Source: JANMAT01 sp031359995
GTDB lineage: Bacteria > Actinomycetota > Acidimicrobiia > Acidimicrobiales > Ilumatobacteraceae
Length of the DNA: 64,000 nucleotides
Direction of reading: 5' to 3'
Assembly: GCA_031359995.1 (NCBI GenBank)
Contig: JANMAT010000213.1
Span: 1 to 64,000, forward strand
The translations under genes were made by a program, and so were the position numbers. Shown here one piece after another: positions 8,665 to 16,759 of this stretch (positions within the stretch are counted from its first letter, which is position 1; each line of letters opens with the position of its first letter). The notes beneath the pieces were generated by a model. The model made no database searches, was not told the origin of the DNA, and saw only the letters and a list, made by a program, of their open reading frames with translations.

Positions 8665-9190
8665 TACCGTCGCGAGCGCACCCCGGTCGTGGTGCTCGCG
8701 GTGCCGGTCCGATCCGTTCAGCGCGCCGCCGTCACCCCTCCCAAGCGGAGCTCGACGTTGCGGCCCGTGCCGGCCGGCTGATTACGTTCAGCCTCGTGAA
8801 GGCGCTCGAGAAGACGAACGTGGGCTTGGACGCCGCCGGATCGCTCAGGCCGAACTGAGCCGGTTGGCCGGATCACCGCTGCGCTCGCTGAACGGTGTGG
8901 CCCGCAGGTTCAAGGTGGCATCGGACACCGGGTTCTCGCCCAGGGGCCATCTCGCCAGTTCTCGATAGCTACCCGTCACCTCCTGCGACAGCGGGTTGCT
9001 CGTGTGGATGTCGACGAGCGCACCCGAGTCGACCTCCACGCCCGACTTCGGATCGTGGTAGCTGGCACCGCGGGGCTGCAGAGCCGGGCTGACACCTCAG
9101 GTGATCTTCGGGGGGTCGAGCGATCACGATGGGCGTCCGAAATCACCCATCGGCGGATCCCCGTCACCATCCGTGGCGGGATCGTCTCGC
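8665..9190. other. Gene-poor stretch with possible ORF remnants
   Basis: Between the thiamine operon and the GNAT gene I see no convincing complete gene. Two short frames look more protein-like than background: minus-strand 8845-9039, and a plus-strand frame ending at 8858 with residues such as LITFSLVKALEKTNVGLDAAG. Neither has a recognisable domain, ribosome site or clear start. The G/C third-base bias is weaker than in neighbouring genes, which would fit decayed or acquired DNA. Confidence 0.4.
8845..9039 (-). CDS. Possible short or truncated protein of unknown function
   Basis: A minus-strand frame of 64 codons from a GTG, open for about 17 further codons upstream to a stop near 9090. 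The text (for example SYRELARWPLGENPVSDATLN) is fairly balanced in composition, unlike the Arg/Gly-rich shadows typical of this DNA, so it may be the 3' end of a degraded gene. No domain recognised and no good start. Kept only as a candidate. Confidence 0.2.
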   Translation of the reverse strand: MEVDSGALVDIHTSNPLSQEVTGSYRELARWPLGENPVSDATLNLRATPFSERSGDPANRLSSA

Positions 9191-9196
9191 TAGCCT
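9191..9196 (+). promoter_or_regulatory. -10 hexamer of the GNAT gene
   Basis: TAGCCT ends 7 nt before the GTG at 9204, the leaderless spacing. Confidence 0.45.
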
Positions 9197-9203
9197 CAAC
9201 GCC

Positions 9204-9662
9204 GTGACGAGCCTCGCCATCACCGACGTCAACGTCGTTGACATCCTCGAGCTCCGTCGTCGGGTGCTGCGGACCGGCACCCCGTCGGCCGATCCCCGCC
9301 TGCCCCAGGACGACGCGCCCGGGGTGTTCCACCTCGCCGGTCGGCTTCGCGATGGCGGCCCCGACGCGGTCGTGGCCTGCGTGAGCTTCATCCCACAACC
9401 GATCGACCAGCGCCCCGGCGCATCGGCGTGGCGGTTCCGGGCCATGGCCGTCGACACCACCCTGCAGGGCGCCGGCCACGGTCGCCAGATCCTCACCGCC
9501 GGCATCGAGCGGGTGCGGGCCGCCGGCGGCCGGGCCGTGTGGTGCCACGCCCGCGACCGCGCCCAGGGCTTCTACGAACGCCTCGGCATGGTGGTGGAGG
9601 GCGAAGGCTTCATCGACGCCGACACGGCCATGCCCCACCACGTGATGGTGCTCGACCTCTGA
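9204..9662 (+). CDS. GNAT family N-acetyltransferase
   Basis: A 152-aa single-domain GNAT. The acetyl-CoA binding signature is GAGHGRQIL (Q/R-x-x-G-x-G/A loop) after the strand WRFRAMAVDTT, and the C-terminal part shows the usual ARDRAQGFYERLGM segment, where the Tyr is the typical proton donor position. It transfers an acetyl group from acetyl-CoA to an amine; the acceptor is unknown. The GTG at 9204 is chosen because of TAGCCT 7 nt upstream and because earlier in-frame starts add residues foreign to the fold. The next small gene follows 54 nt downstream. Confidence 0.85.
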   Translation: MTSLAITDVNVVDILELRRRVLRTGTPSADPRLPQDDAPGVFHLAGRLRDGGPDAVVACVSFIPQPIDQRPGASAWRFRAMAVDTTLQGAGHGRQILTAGIERVRAAGGRAVWCHARDRAQGFYERLGMVVEGEGFIDADTAMPHHVMVLDL

Positions 9663-9716
9663 CGTTTCGCGGGCGACGGCTTCCACATCGGCCGGGTCCG
9701 CGCACACGCAGGAGGC

Positions 9717-10052
9717 ATGACCGGTGATCTCCGCATCTCGTTCGATCTCGACGAGCCGCGCGTCGCGCTCGCGCTGCGGGCCGTGTGGGCGGCCGTGCTC
9801 GGTGCCGACGCGCCCCCTGCCGTGCGGCGCGCCGTCGGCACCGCCGTGGTCGACGCCCTGCGATCGCGACCCGACACCGCCCGGGCCGTGCTCCGGAGCC
9901 TGGCCGACGATGACCTGGCCGCCCTCGTGACCACGGTCGGCGAGGGCGCCGTGCTCGAACTGGTGGCGGCGGCCACCGACGGGCGGCGCTACGCGCTGGC
10001 CACCTCGCGTGACGTCATCGCCCGAGTGACCCGCGCCATCGCCGGAACCTGA
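9717..10052 (+). CDS. Small protein of unknown function
   Basis: A 111-aa, Ala/Val/Arg-rich, probably helical and soluble protein. The start is well supported by GGAGG five nt before ATG 9717. The sequence begins MTGDLRISFD and contains a run of amphipathic helices (RAVWAAVLGA, RRAVGTAVVDALRS) with no Cys, signal peptide or membrane segment. I do not recognise a family. It follows the GNAT gene on the same strand and converges on an MDMPI-fold gene, sharing a terminator hairpin with it. Confidence 0.6.
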   Translation: MTGDLRISFDLDEPRVALALRAVWAAVLGADAPPAVRRAVGTAVVDALRSRPDTARAVLRSLADDDLAALVTTVGEGAVLELVAAATDGRRYALATSRDVIARVTRAIAGT

Positions 10053-10068
10053 TCGGCACCGATCAGGT
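10047..10068. terminator. Bidirectional hairpin between convergent genes
   Basis: A perfect 10-bp inverted repeat (ACCTGATCGG / CCGATCAGGT) with a 2-nt centre contains both converging stop codons (10050-10052 plus, 10063-10065 minus). In practice the inner pairs open to form the loop. Confidence 0.6.
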
Positions 10069-10695
10069 CCACGCGCCGGGAGCGCCCAGCTCGGGCACGA
10101 CCTCGCGCTCGAGCAGCCACGCCAGACGGCGCTTCGGCGCCAGCGTGTCGGCGCCGGCGGGCAGACCGCCCCGCTGGTCCTGCTGGCGGCGCAGCTCCTC
10201 AGCCACGTAGTCGTCGCTCCAGTCCTCGAAGGAGAACGCCCGCAGGCCCATGTCGGCCAGGTGCACCTCGGTCTCCCGACGGCGGATGAACGGCAGCACC
10301 CGCACCGGGCGCTCGTTCCCGAACGCCGAGCCCCTCCCTTCGGCCCATGCCGCCTCGTCGATCGAATCGAACCCTGCCTCCAGCGCGGCGCACGCCGCGG
10401 TCACGTCGGCCACCAGTTCGGCGGCCGAACGGCCCGCCCCGGCCTCGATGTTGGCCGCACGCTGCTCGACTCCGCCCGGGTACATCGGGGCAACCTCACC
10501 CCTGGCCGCGCCCTCCACCATGCCGCGGAGCCCGTCGGCATTGCGAGCCAGGTGGGTGATGACGTGCCCGACCGACCACCCCGGGAGGCGGGAGGGGCGG
10601 CGCGCCGTGGCATCGTCGAGGTCCCGAAGGGCCGGGCGGACGAGGCCGTGGGAGATACGGACACCAGCCAGGTCGACATCGGGTCGAGTGTTCAC
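10063..10695 (-). CDS. Maleylpyruvate isomerase-type (MDMPI/DinB-like) mycothiol-dependent protein
   Basis: A 210-aa protein whose N-terminal half matches the mycothiol-dependent maleylpyruvate isomerase/DinB-like four-helix bundle: LRDLDDATARRPSRLPGWSVGHVITHLARNADGL has the LPGW..H..THLA pattern whose His residues bind a metal. A second His lies in RRRETEVHLADM, the usual third ligand region. Such proteins use mycothiol as thiol cofactor, consistent with an actinobacterial host, but the real substrate is open. Start is GTG 10695. It is monocistronic, divergent from the gnd operon. Confidence 0.8.
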   Translation of the reverse strand: MNTRPDVDLAGVRISHGLVRPALRDLDDATARRPSRLPGWSVGHVITHLARNADGLRGMVEGAARGEVAPMYPGGVEQRAANIEAGAGRSAAELVADVTAACAALEAGFDSIDEAAWAEGRGSAFGNERPVRVLPFIRRRETEVHLADMGLRAFSFEDWSDDYVAEELRRQQDQRGGLPAGADTLAPKRRLAWLLEREVVPELGAPGAWT

Positions 10696-10772
10696 AGGCC
10701 GATGGTGGCACCCAGACGACCGGGGTCGCGCTTGCGCGGCACGAGCCCCGGAACCGTGCCAGTGTTTCCGCC

Positions 10773-11783
10773 ATGGAACTGGGCATGATCGGGCTGGGTC
10801 GCATGGGCGCCAACATGGTGCGTCGTCTGATGCGCAACGGGGTGCGCTGCGTCGCCTACGACGTCAACGCCGGTGCCGTCACGGCCATGGCGGGCGAAGG
10901 CGCGGTCGGGGCCACGAGCCTGGCCGACCTCGTCGAGAAGATGGCTGCGCCCCGCAACATCTGGATCATGGTTCCCGCCGCGTTCGTGCAGGGCACCATC
11001 GACTCGCTGGCGCCTCTGCTGTCGCCCGGCGACGCCATCATCGACGGCGGCAACAGCTACTACCGCGACGACGTCGACCGGGCCACCCCGCTCGCCGCGA
11101 ACGGTCTCCACTACCTCGACGTCGGCACCTCGGGCGGGGTGTTCGGGCTGGAGCGCGGGTACTGCATGATGGTCGGCGGCGATGACGAAGCCGTGGCCCG
11201 GTTGGCGCCCGTGCTCGACGTGCTCGCCCCGGGCGCCGACGCCGCGCCCCGCACACCCGGGCTCACCGGCGACCTCACGCCGCCCGAGAAGGGCTGGCTC
11301 CACTGCGGGCCGTCAGGCGCCGGCCACTTCGTGAAGATGGTCCACAACGGCATCGAGTACGGCCTCATGGCGGCGTACGCCGAAGGGTTGAACATCCTCG
11401 CCCGGTCGGGCATCGGCCACGAGAGCCAGGAGCACGACGCCGAGACGACCCCGCTGCGCGACCCGCAGTACTACCGCTACGACATCGACCTCGGCGCCGT
11501 CACCGAGCTGTGGCGGCGCGGCAGCGTGGTGGCCTCGTGGCTGCTCGACCTGACGGCGGCGGCGTTCGTGGACGACCCCGCGCTCGACGGGTTCGCCGGC
11601 CGGGTGTCCGATTCGGGCGAGGGCCGGTGGACGGCGCTGGCGGCCATCGACGAAGGCGTCCCCGCCCCGGTGATCACGGCCGCACTGTTCTCCCGCTTCT
11701 CCAGCCGGGGCAACGACGACACCGCCAACAAGGTCCTGTCGGCCATGCGGAAGCAGTTCGGCGGCCACCAGGAGAAGAAGTGA
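10773..11783 (+). CDS. gnd: 6-phosphogluconate dehydrogenase (decarboxylating), short form
   Basis: Oxidises 6-phosphogluconate to ribulose-5-phosphate and CO2. The 336-aa length matches the short GntZ/YqeC-like class rather than the 470-aa E. coli type. The N-terminal Rossmann motif is GLGRMG (7-12); the substrate loop GTSGGVFGLERGYCMMVGG and the catalytic helix GPSGAGHFVKMVHNGIEYG (catalytic Lys) are intact, and the C terminus keeps the SRFSSRG motif that binds the substrate phosphate. First gene of an operon with zwf, a histidine phosphatase and pgl; its TGA overlaps the zwf ATG. Confidence 0.93.
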   Translation: MELGMIGLGRMGANMVRRLMRNGVRCVAYDVNAGAVTAMAGEGAVGATSLADLVEKMAAPRNIWIMVPAAFVQGTIDSLAPLLSPGDAIIDGGNSYYRDDVDRATPLAANGLHYLDVGTSGGVFGLERGYCMMVGGDDEAVARLAPVLDVLAPGADAAPRTPGLTGDLTPPEKGWLHCGPSGAGHFVKMVHNGIEYGLMAAYAEGLNILARSGIGHESQEHDAETTPLRDPQYYRYDIDLGAVTELWRRGSVVASWLLDLTAAAFVDDPALDGFAGRVSDSGEGRWTALAAIDEGVPAPVITAALFSRFSSRGNDDTANKVLSAMRKQFGGHQEKK

Positions 11784-13189
11784 TGAGCCCGATGCCACAG
11801 AACCGGGCCGACGCCCTCGTGCTGTTCGGGGCCACCGGCGACCTCTCGAAGCGCAAGCTGTTCCCCGCCATCTACAACCTGGTGAAGCACGGGCGCCTCG
11901 GCGTGCCCATCATCGGTGTGGCCCGCGACAACTGGACCGACGAGGCGTTCCGCGCCCACGCCGCCGAGTCGATCCAGACGTTCGTGACCGACCCCGATCC
12001 GGTCACCGCCGATCAGGCCGTGAAGGGACTCGACCTCGTCACGGGCGACTACGCGAACATCGGAACCTTCCGTCAGCTCAAGGACGCGCTCGACAAGCTG
12101 GGTTCCACCAACGCCGTCTTCTACCTGGCCATCCCGCCGGCGGCGTTCGAGCTCGTCATCGAGTCCCTGACCACGCTCGGCCTGAACAAGCGCGGGCGCG
12201 TGGTCGTCGAGAAGCCCTTCGGACGCGACCTCGCGTCGGCCCAGGAGCTGAACCGGATCCTGCACGACGCGTTCACCGAGGACCACATCTTCCGCATCGA
12301 CCACTACCTGGGCAAGGAGTCGGTGGAAGACCTGCTGGTGTTCCGCTTCTCGAACTCGCTGCTCGAACCGATCTGGAACCGCAACTACGTCAACAGCGTC
12401 CAGATCACCATGGCCGAGACCATCGGCGTGGAGGGGCGCGGCAGCTTCTACGACTCGGTGGGCGCGCTGCGCGACGTGGTCCAGAACCACCTGCTGCAGG
12501 TCGTGGCCCTGCTGGCCATGGAGCCGCCCGTGGGCCCCGAGGCCCGGCACCTGCACGACGAGAAGGCCAAGGTGTTCTCGGCCATGCAGGCCATCGAGTG
12601 CGAGCACATGGTGCGGGGCCAGTACGAGGGCTACCTGCTCGAGCCGGGCGTCACCCCCGGCTCGACCATGGAGACCTACGTGGCGGTGCGGCTGATGATC
12701 GACTCGTGGCGGTGGGCCGGTGTGCCGTTCTACGTGCGGGCCGGCAAGGGCCTGAGCCAGGCCGCCACCGAGGCCGTGATCGAGCTCAAGAAGCCGCCCC
12801 GCATGCTGTTCGACGAGGCGGGCGGCGAGGCACCGCGCCCGAACCTGATCCGTTTCCGCATGGGCAAGCAGGACGGCGTCACGTTCACGGTGCAGGCCAA
12901 GACGCCCGGGCCGCACCTCGACTCCGAGGACGTCGACCTGTCGTGCGACTTCGCCGCGGCGCTCGGCGAGCGCCGTGAGGCCTACGAGCGCCTCATCGAC
13001 GACGCGCTCATGGGCGAGCTGCGCCGCTTCGCCCGCCAGGACGAGGTGGAGGAGACCTGGCGTGTCGTGCAGCCCGCGCTCGACGATCCCGGTGACGTGC
13101 ACACCTACGTTCGGGGCAGCTGGGGACCGGAGCAGGCCGACGCGCTGATGGATGGCGCGGGCTGGTACCCGCCGTCCGTGGGTAGCTGA
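11783..13189 (+). CDS. zwf: Glucose-6-phosphate 1-dehydrogenase
   Basis: Catalyses the first oxidative pentose phosphate step, glucose-6-phosphate to 6-phosphogluconolactone, making NAD(P)H. The 468-aa protein has the N-terminal dinucleotide motif GATGDLSKRKL (16-26), EKPFGRD (143-149) and the active-site signature RIDHYLGKE (171-179) with catalytic His. Start ATG overlaps the gnd stop as TGATG. Together with pgl downstream the three dehydrogenase/lactonase steps are in one transcription unit. Confidence 0.95.
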   Translation: MSPMPQNRADALVLFGATGDLSKRKLFPAIYNLVKHGRLGVPIIGVARDNWTDEAFRAHAAESIQTFVTDPDPVTADQAVKGLDLVTGDYANIGTFRQLKDALDKLGSTNAVFYLAIPPAAFELVIESLTTLGLNKRGRVVVEKPFGRDLASAQELNRILHDAFTEDHIFRIDHYLGKESVEDLLVFRFSNSLLEPIWNRNYVNSVQITMAETIGVEGRGSFYDSVGALRDVVQNHLLQVVALLAMEPPVGPEARHLHDEKAKVFSAMQAIECEHMVRGQYEGYLLEPGVTPGSTMETYVAVRLMIDSWRWAGVPFYVRAGKGLSQAATEAVIELKKPPRMLFDEAGGEAPRPNLIRFRMGKQDGVTFTVQAKTPGPHLDSEDVDLSCDFAAALGERREAYERLIDDALMGELRRFARQDEVEETWRVVQPALDDPGDVHTYVRGSWGPEQADALMDGAGWYPPSVGS

Positions 13190-13195
13190 GCGGCC

Positions 13196-13780
13196 GTGGA
13201 TGATCTGCTCCCCCGCCCTCGACTCGTCGTGGTGCGCCACGGTGAGACCGAGTGGTCGCGCGCCGGGCGCCACACGGGCCGTACCGACCTGGCCCTGACC
13301 GACCGCGGCGAGGCGGTGGCCCGCAAGCTGGCCGACCGCCTGTCGGCCCGCACCTTCGCCGAGGTGCTCACCTCGCCACTGCAACGAGCTCGGCGCACCA
13401 CCGAGCTGGCCGGCTACGGCGACCGGGCCGAGGTGGTGTCCGACCTGGCCGAGTGGGACTACGGCGCCGACGAGGGCCGCACCACCGCCGAGATCCGCGC
13501 CGAACGCCCCGACTGGACGATCTGGCGTGACGGGCCCGCCGGTGGTGAACGCCTGGCGCAGGTGGCCTCCCGCGCCGACCGGGTGATCGACCGGTGCCTG
13601 GCCGCCGACGGCGACGTGCTCGTGTTCGCCCACGGACACCTGCTCGACATCCTCGCCGCCCGTTGGGTCGGGGTGCATCCAGAGCTCGGGCGCATCTTCT
13701 ACCTGGACCCGGCGACGATTTCGCGTCTCGGCTGGCACCACCAGTCCAGAGTGATCGAGGAGTGGAACAGTGCGTGTTGA
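13196..13780 (+). CDS. Histidine phosphatase family protein (phosphoglycerate mutase-like)
   Basis: A 194-aa member of the histidine phosphatase superfamily. The catalytic motif RHGETEW (about 14-20), the second Arg in SPLQRARRTTEL, the Glu in SDLAEWDYGADEG and the second His in VFAHGHLLDILAARW are all present. It probably dephosphorylates a sugar phosphate or similar metabolite; the position between zwf and pgl hints at a pentose-phosphate substrate, but that is inference. GTG start 6 nt after zwf; its 3' end overlaps pgl by 11 nt. Confidence 0.85.
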   Translation: MDDLLPRPRLVVVRHGETEWSRAGRHTGRTDLALTDRGEAVARKLADRLSARTFAEVLTSPLQRARRTTELAGYGDRAEVVSDLAEWDYGADEGRTTAEIRAERPDWTIWRDGPAGGERLAQVASRADRVIDRCLAADGDVLVFAHGHLLDILAARWVGVHPELGRIFYLDPATISRLGWHHQSRVIEEWNSAC

Positions 13781-14435
13781 GATGATCCCTTCCGAAGCCC
13801 TGGCGGCGCGCGCCGCGGTGTGGGTGGCCGACCGGTTGTGGACGGCGTGGTCCGAGCGGGGCGCCGCCCACTTCGCCGTGAGCGGCGGCACAACGCCGGC
13901 GGCGATGTTCGTGGCCCTGGCCCACCTCGAGCTGCCGTGGTCGGACCTGCACGTGTGGCAGGTCGACGAACGGGTCGCTCCCGACGGCGATGCCGACCGC
14001 AACGCCGGTCAGCTCGGGCCGCTGCGCGACGCCGGCGCCAACGTGCATCTGATGCCGGTGACCGACCCCGATCTCGAGTCGGCGGCCATCGCCTACGACG
14101 GCGACCTCCACGTGGCCTGCCGGGGCGTGCTCGACGTGGTGCACCTGGGCCTGGGCGACGATGGCCACACCGCCTCGTGGGCGCCGGGCGATCCGGTGAT
14201 CGCCGTGGAGTCGGCCGACGTGGCGGTGACGCAGGCCTACAAGGGCCGCGTCCGGCTGACGCTGACGCGCCCGGCTGTGAACCGGGCCCGCGCCGTCGCC
14301 TTCCTGGTGGCCGGCGCCGGCAAGGCCAACGCGCTGTCGCGGTTGCTCACCGACGATCCCGGCATCCCGGCCACCGCGGTGCGCCGCGACCACGCCGTGT
14401 GCTTCACCGACCCGGCCGCGGCCGGCCGGCCGTAG
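13770..14435 (+). CDS. pgl: 6-phosphogluconolactonase
   Basis: Hydrolyses 6-phosphogluconolactone, the zwf product. The 221-aa protein has the DevB/Pgl motifs SGGTTPAAMF (about 34-43), WQVDERVAP (about 63-71) and the catalytic HLGLGDDGHTAS (about 127-138, with Asp/His of the active site), plus the C-terminal GAGKANAL. GTG start lies inside the 3' end of the phosphatase gene. It ends the operon; its stop sits in a strong hairpin. Confidence 0.92.
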   Translation: MRVEMIPSEALAARAAVWVADRLWTAWSERGAAHFAVSGGTTPAAMFVALAHLELPWSDLHVWQVDERVAPDGDADRNAGQLGPLRDAGANVHLMPVTDPDLESAAIAYDGDLHVACRGVLDVVHLGLGDDGHTASWAPGDPVIAVESADVAVTQAYKGRVRLTLTRPAVNRARAVAFLVAGAGKANALSRLLTDDPGIPATAVRRDHAVCFTDPAAAGRP

Positions 14436-14450
14436 AACGGCCGGCCGCGG
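14416..14450. terminator. Strong GC hairpin over the pgl stop
   Basis: A perfect 13-bp inverted repeat CCGCGGCCGGCCG / CGGCCGGCCGCGG encloses a 9-nt loop holding the pgl TAG. It lies between pgl and the convergent DUF222 gene, so it may stop transcription from both sides. Confidence 0.65.
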
Positions 14451-14461
14451 TCCGAAGCCCG

Positions 14462-15673
14462 TCAGCCACTCGATCTTCGCCGGTTGGGACCGCCGCGGTG
14501 CTCCCGACCGTCGGGCGTGCGCACAGTCAGGGCACGGTCGGGCCCGAGCTCGACGGCCCAGCCCCGGTCGTGGATGCAGTGGTGGTGCTTCGAGCACACG
14601 GGCAACAGGTTGGCCAGATCCGTGCGACCGCCGTGTCGCCACCAACGGACGTGGTGCATCGTGCAGTCGTCGAAGCAGACCGCGCAACCCGGGATGGCAC
14701 ACGTGCGGTACAGCGCCTTGAGCCCCCGCCGCTGGGCCCGGGTGGCCTTGCGCACCGTGCGCCCGAGGTCGAGCGCCCCCGTCGGGTCGAGGACACGGCC
14801 GTTGGCCACGATGACGATGTCGACCATGAATCGCCGCTTGAGATCGGCCAGGGCGAGGGCGGGCACGTCGATGGGGAGGCCCCAGTCGACGACGACGGGT
14901 TCGCCCGGCTCGTGGTCGGTGAGATCGATCACACCCGACAACTCGATCCGGCCCGGTCCGCCGCCGCGGTGCAGCAACAGGTCGACCAGGGCGAGGCCGC
15001 GCAGGTGGGCGTGGCGGGCCAGGGGATCGGACGGCACGCCGGCCGGATGGCGGTCGTGGAACAGCGCTTCGGTGCGGTCGCGCAGGAGCTTGGCGATGCG
15101 GGCACCGGTCAGCGGGTCGAACTCACCGTGCAGGTGCCACATGCCCGTGTCGGTGTCGGTCCACGTGGCGACCTTCACCGAGCGCCGCTGTTGCTCGAGC
15201 TCGATCACGCCCTCGCCGAAGCGGGCGCGGTCGCGCGCCCGGCGCAACGGACGGCCGAACCGGTCGACGGCCAGCTGCTCGGCCAGCCCGAGCAGGCGGG
15301 GGATCTCGGCCAGCAACGCCGGCTTCTCGCGCGGCTCGAGCGAGCGAACGGCCCGCTCGATCATGTCGACGTGAGCGGCCGTGATCCGGCCCTGTTCGAG
15401 CGCGGTGGCGACCGCGGGCACGGCGGCGAGGAACGCCGCCCGCCGCACCGCCTGCTCGGCTTCGCGCAACGACACGCGTTGGGTGTCGGCCAGCGCCCGT
15501 TCGGGGAACGACACGACGAGAGCCAGCGCACCCACGAGCTTGGCCTCGCGCCCTTCGACCCACGTGCGCAGGGCCTTGGCCTGGGCCAGGTTGTCCTCCA
15601 GCATGATCGCCCCGGAGGGCTGGTTGTCGGTGGCCAGCAGGTCCACGATCGCGTGCGCCTCAGCCGCGTTCAT
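14462..15673 (-). CDS. DUF222 / HNH endonuclease domain protein (13E12-type)
   Basis: A 403-aa protein with an N-terminal DUF222 helical region (about 15-260) and a C-terminal HNH nuclease fold: CAIPGCAVCFDDCTMHH, then WWRHGGRTDLANLLPVCSKHH, giving Cys pairs for zinc and the His-Asn-His core. These proteins are abundant in actinobacteria, often multi-copy, and related to the mycobacterial 13E12 repeat; their DNA target and role are unknown. ATG 15673 is chosen because TAGGGT lies 7 nt upstream. No terminal inverted repeats or partner transposase are seen, so it is not called a mobile element. Confidence 0.88.
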   Translation of the reverse strand: MNAAEAHAIVDLLATDNQPSGAIMLEDNLAQAKALRTWVEGREAKLVGALALVVSFPERALADTQRVSLREAEQAVRRAAFLAAVPAVATALEQGRITAAHVDMIERAVRSLEPREKPALLAEIPRLLGLAEQLAVDRFGRPLRRARDRARFGEGVIELEQQRRSVKVATWTDTDTGMWHLHGEFDPLTGARIAKLLRDRTEALFHDRHPAGVPSDPLARHAHLRGLALVDLLLHRGGGPGRIELSGVIDLTDHEPGEPVVVDWGLPIDVPALALADLKRRFMVDIVIVANGRVLDPTGALDLGRTVRKATRAQRRGLKALYRTCAIPGCAVCFDDCTMHHVRWWRHGGRTDLANLLPVCSKHHHCIHDRGWAVELGPDRALTVRTPDGREHRGGPNRRRSSG

Positions 15674-15680
15674 GACCACG

Positions 15681-15686
15681 ACCCTA
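15681..15686 (-). promoter_or_regulatory. -10 hexamer of the DUF222/HNH gene
   Basis: TAGGGT on the minus strand ends 7 nt before ATG 15673. Confidence 0.45.
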
Positions 15687-15814
15687 CGGATGTGGTGTGA
15701 CAGGGTTTCCGAGGCACCCTGGGGGTCACGACCTCGCGGGTTGGTTCGGGTGACCGCTGGCGCCCCGGCGAGGGGCACCGCGTCGAGAGGGTGCGCCGCT
15801 CGTGTCCGCGGGCG

Positions 15815-16139
15815 GTGTGCAGCTTCTTCGGGTACGCGGCAGCCGCCGTCTCCTGCGTCCAACCGATCCCTCAGGTACTGCAGTCGACCCGCACGCGCGT
15901 CACCGCCGGCGTCTTCCTCTCATGTGGGCGATCACCGGCGCCCAGACGGTCGCCTGGCTGCTTTCGGCCGCGCCCGCGGCCTCGTGGCCCACGGTCGTCG
16001 TGAACGTCGTGCTCGTGGTCTGTGCCACGGCGATGCTGCGCATGCTCGGGCACGGACGGGCCGCCAGGCTGGGCCGGGCCTACGCCGTGCTGGGGCGCTG
16101 GAGCGCTGGAGCGCGACGCCCGAGCCCTCGCTCAGCTGA
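15815..16139 (+). pseudogene. SemiSWEET/PQ-loop transporter gene, frameshifted twice
   Basis: Two adjacent frames together spell one PQ-loop protein. The first gives FFGYAAAAVSCVQPIPQVL with the PQ motif, then STRTRVTAGVFL; the second continues MWAITGAQTVAWLL and a further hydrophobic helix VVVNVVLVVCATAML. Joining them needs one missing base near 15918. A second lesion is an 8-bp tandem duplication (16095-16110): without it the frame would run to ATPEPSLS and a TGA at 16137-16139, which neatly abuts the convergent hydrolase stop. SemiSWEETs are small sugar transporters that work as dimers. Real decay or sequence errors are both possible; GTG 15815 is the likeliest start. Confidence 0.7.
16095..16110. 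repeat. 8-bp tandem duplication (GCGCTGGA twice)
   Basis: Direct doubling of GCGCTGGA inside the SemiSWEET pseudogene; it shifts the frame and hides the natural stop at 16137. Confidence 0.8.
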
Positions 16140-16731
16140 CGGCCACGAACCGCTCGATGGCGGCGGCCACCGTCGCCGCCTCGTGATGGGCGACCCAGTG
16201 GTCATCGCTGTCCAGCACCAGCAGCTGGGAGCGGGGCAGCAGCGCGTCGAGCTGCTCGCCGAGGGCCAGCGGGCTGATCGCATCGGCCGTGGCCCACACG
16301 AGCAGCGTCGGGACGGCCAGGCCGGTCAACCGGTCCGACAGGTCGGGCGTGGGGGCGAACGCCCACTCGGGCGCATCGGGGTGGGCCGCCCGTGAACCCG
16401 GCCGCCAGTCGGTCGCGCCGAACGCCCGCGGGTCCAGACCACCCGACGTGGCCGCCAGCACCAGGTGGCTGACCCGCTCGGGCGACCGGAGCGCGGCCTG
16501 CAGTGCGACGTACCCACCCATCGACTGAGCCACGAGCACCATCGGTTCGTCGTCGTCGTCGCCCAACGCCCGGTCGACGAGGTCGTCGTAGCTCTCCACG
16601 TCGTCGTCGGGCGGGTGGCCACCCAGCCCGGGCCAGTCGACCAGCCGGCACTCGTGGCCTGGCAGCCGGTCGACGACCGGCTGCCAGAACGATCCGTGGC
16701 CCGACATGCCGGGCAGGAACACCATGCGCAT
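16132..16731 (-). CDS. Alpha/beta hydrolase
   Basis: A short (199 aa) alpha/beta-hydrolase. The oxyanion strand FLPGMSGHGSFW is followed by the nucleophile elbow AQSMGGYVA (Ser near 70), a possible acid in LLVWATADAISP and the catalytic His in DSDDHWVAHHEA near the C terminus. The cap domain is small. Substrate unknown: esterase, lipase-like or C-C hydrolase are all possible. ATG 16731 has a CAGCGT hexamer 6 nt upstream. It converges with the SemiSWEET pseudogene, the two stop codons lying within 8 nt. Confidence 0.85.
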   Translation of the reverse strand: MRMVFLPGMSGHGSFWQPVVDRLPGHECRLVDWPGLGGHPPDDDVESYDDLVDRALGDDDDEPMVLVAQSMGGYVALQAALRSPERVSHLVLAATSGGLDPRAFGATDWRPGSRAAHPDAPEWAFAPTPDLSDRLTGLAVPTLLVWATADAISPLALGEQLDALLPRSQLLVLDSDDHWVAHHEAATVAAAIERFVAVS

Positions 16732-16759
16732 GGATGCACGCTGGCACAGCGGCGAGTGG

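Noticed and set aside
11477..14002. An 841-codon minus-strand frame opposite zwf and pgl
   Set aside because: It is antisense to four genes with clear catalytic motifs and has a shadow composition (His, Gln, Gly, Arg).
14462..15673. DUF222/HNH gene as a mobile element
   Set aside because: No terminal repeats, target duplication or transposase could be seen, and the gene has its own promoter-like hexamer.
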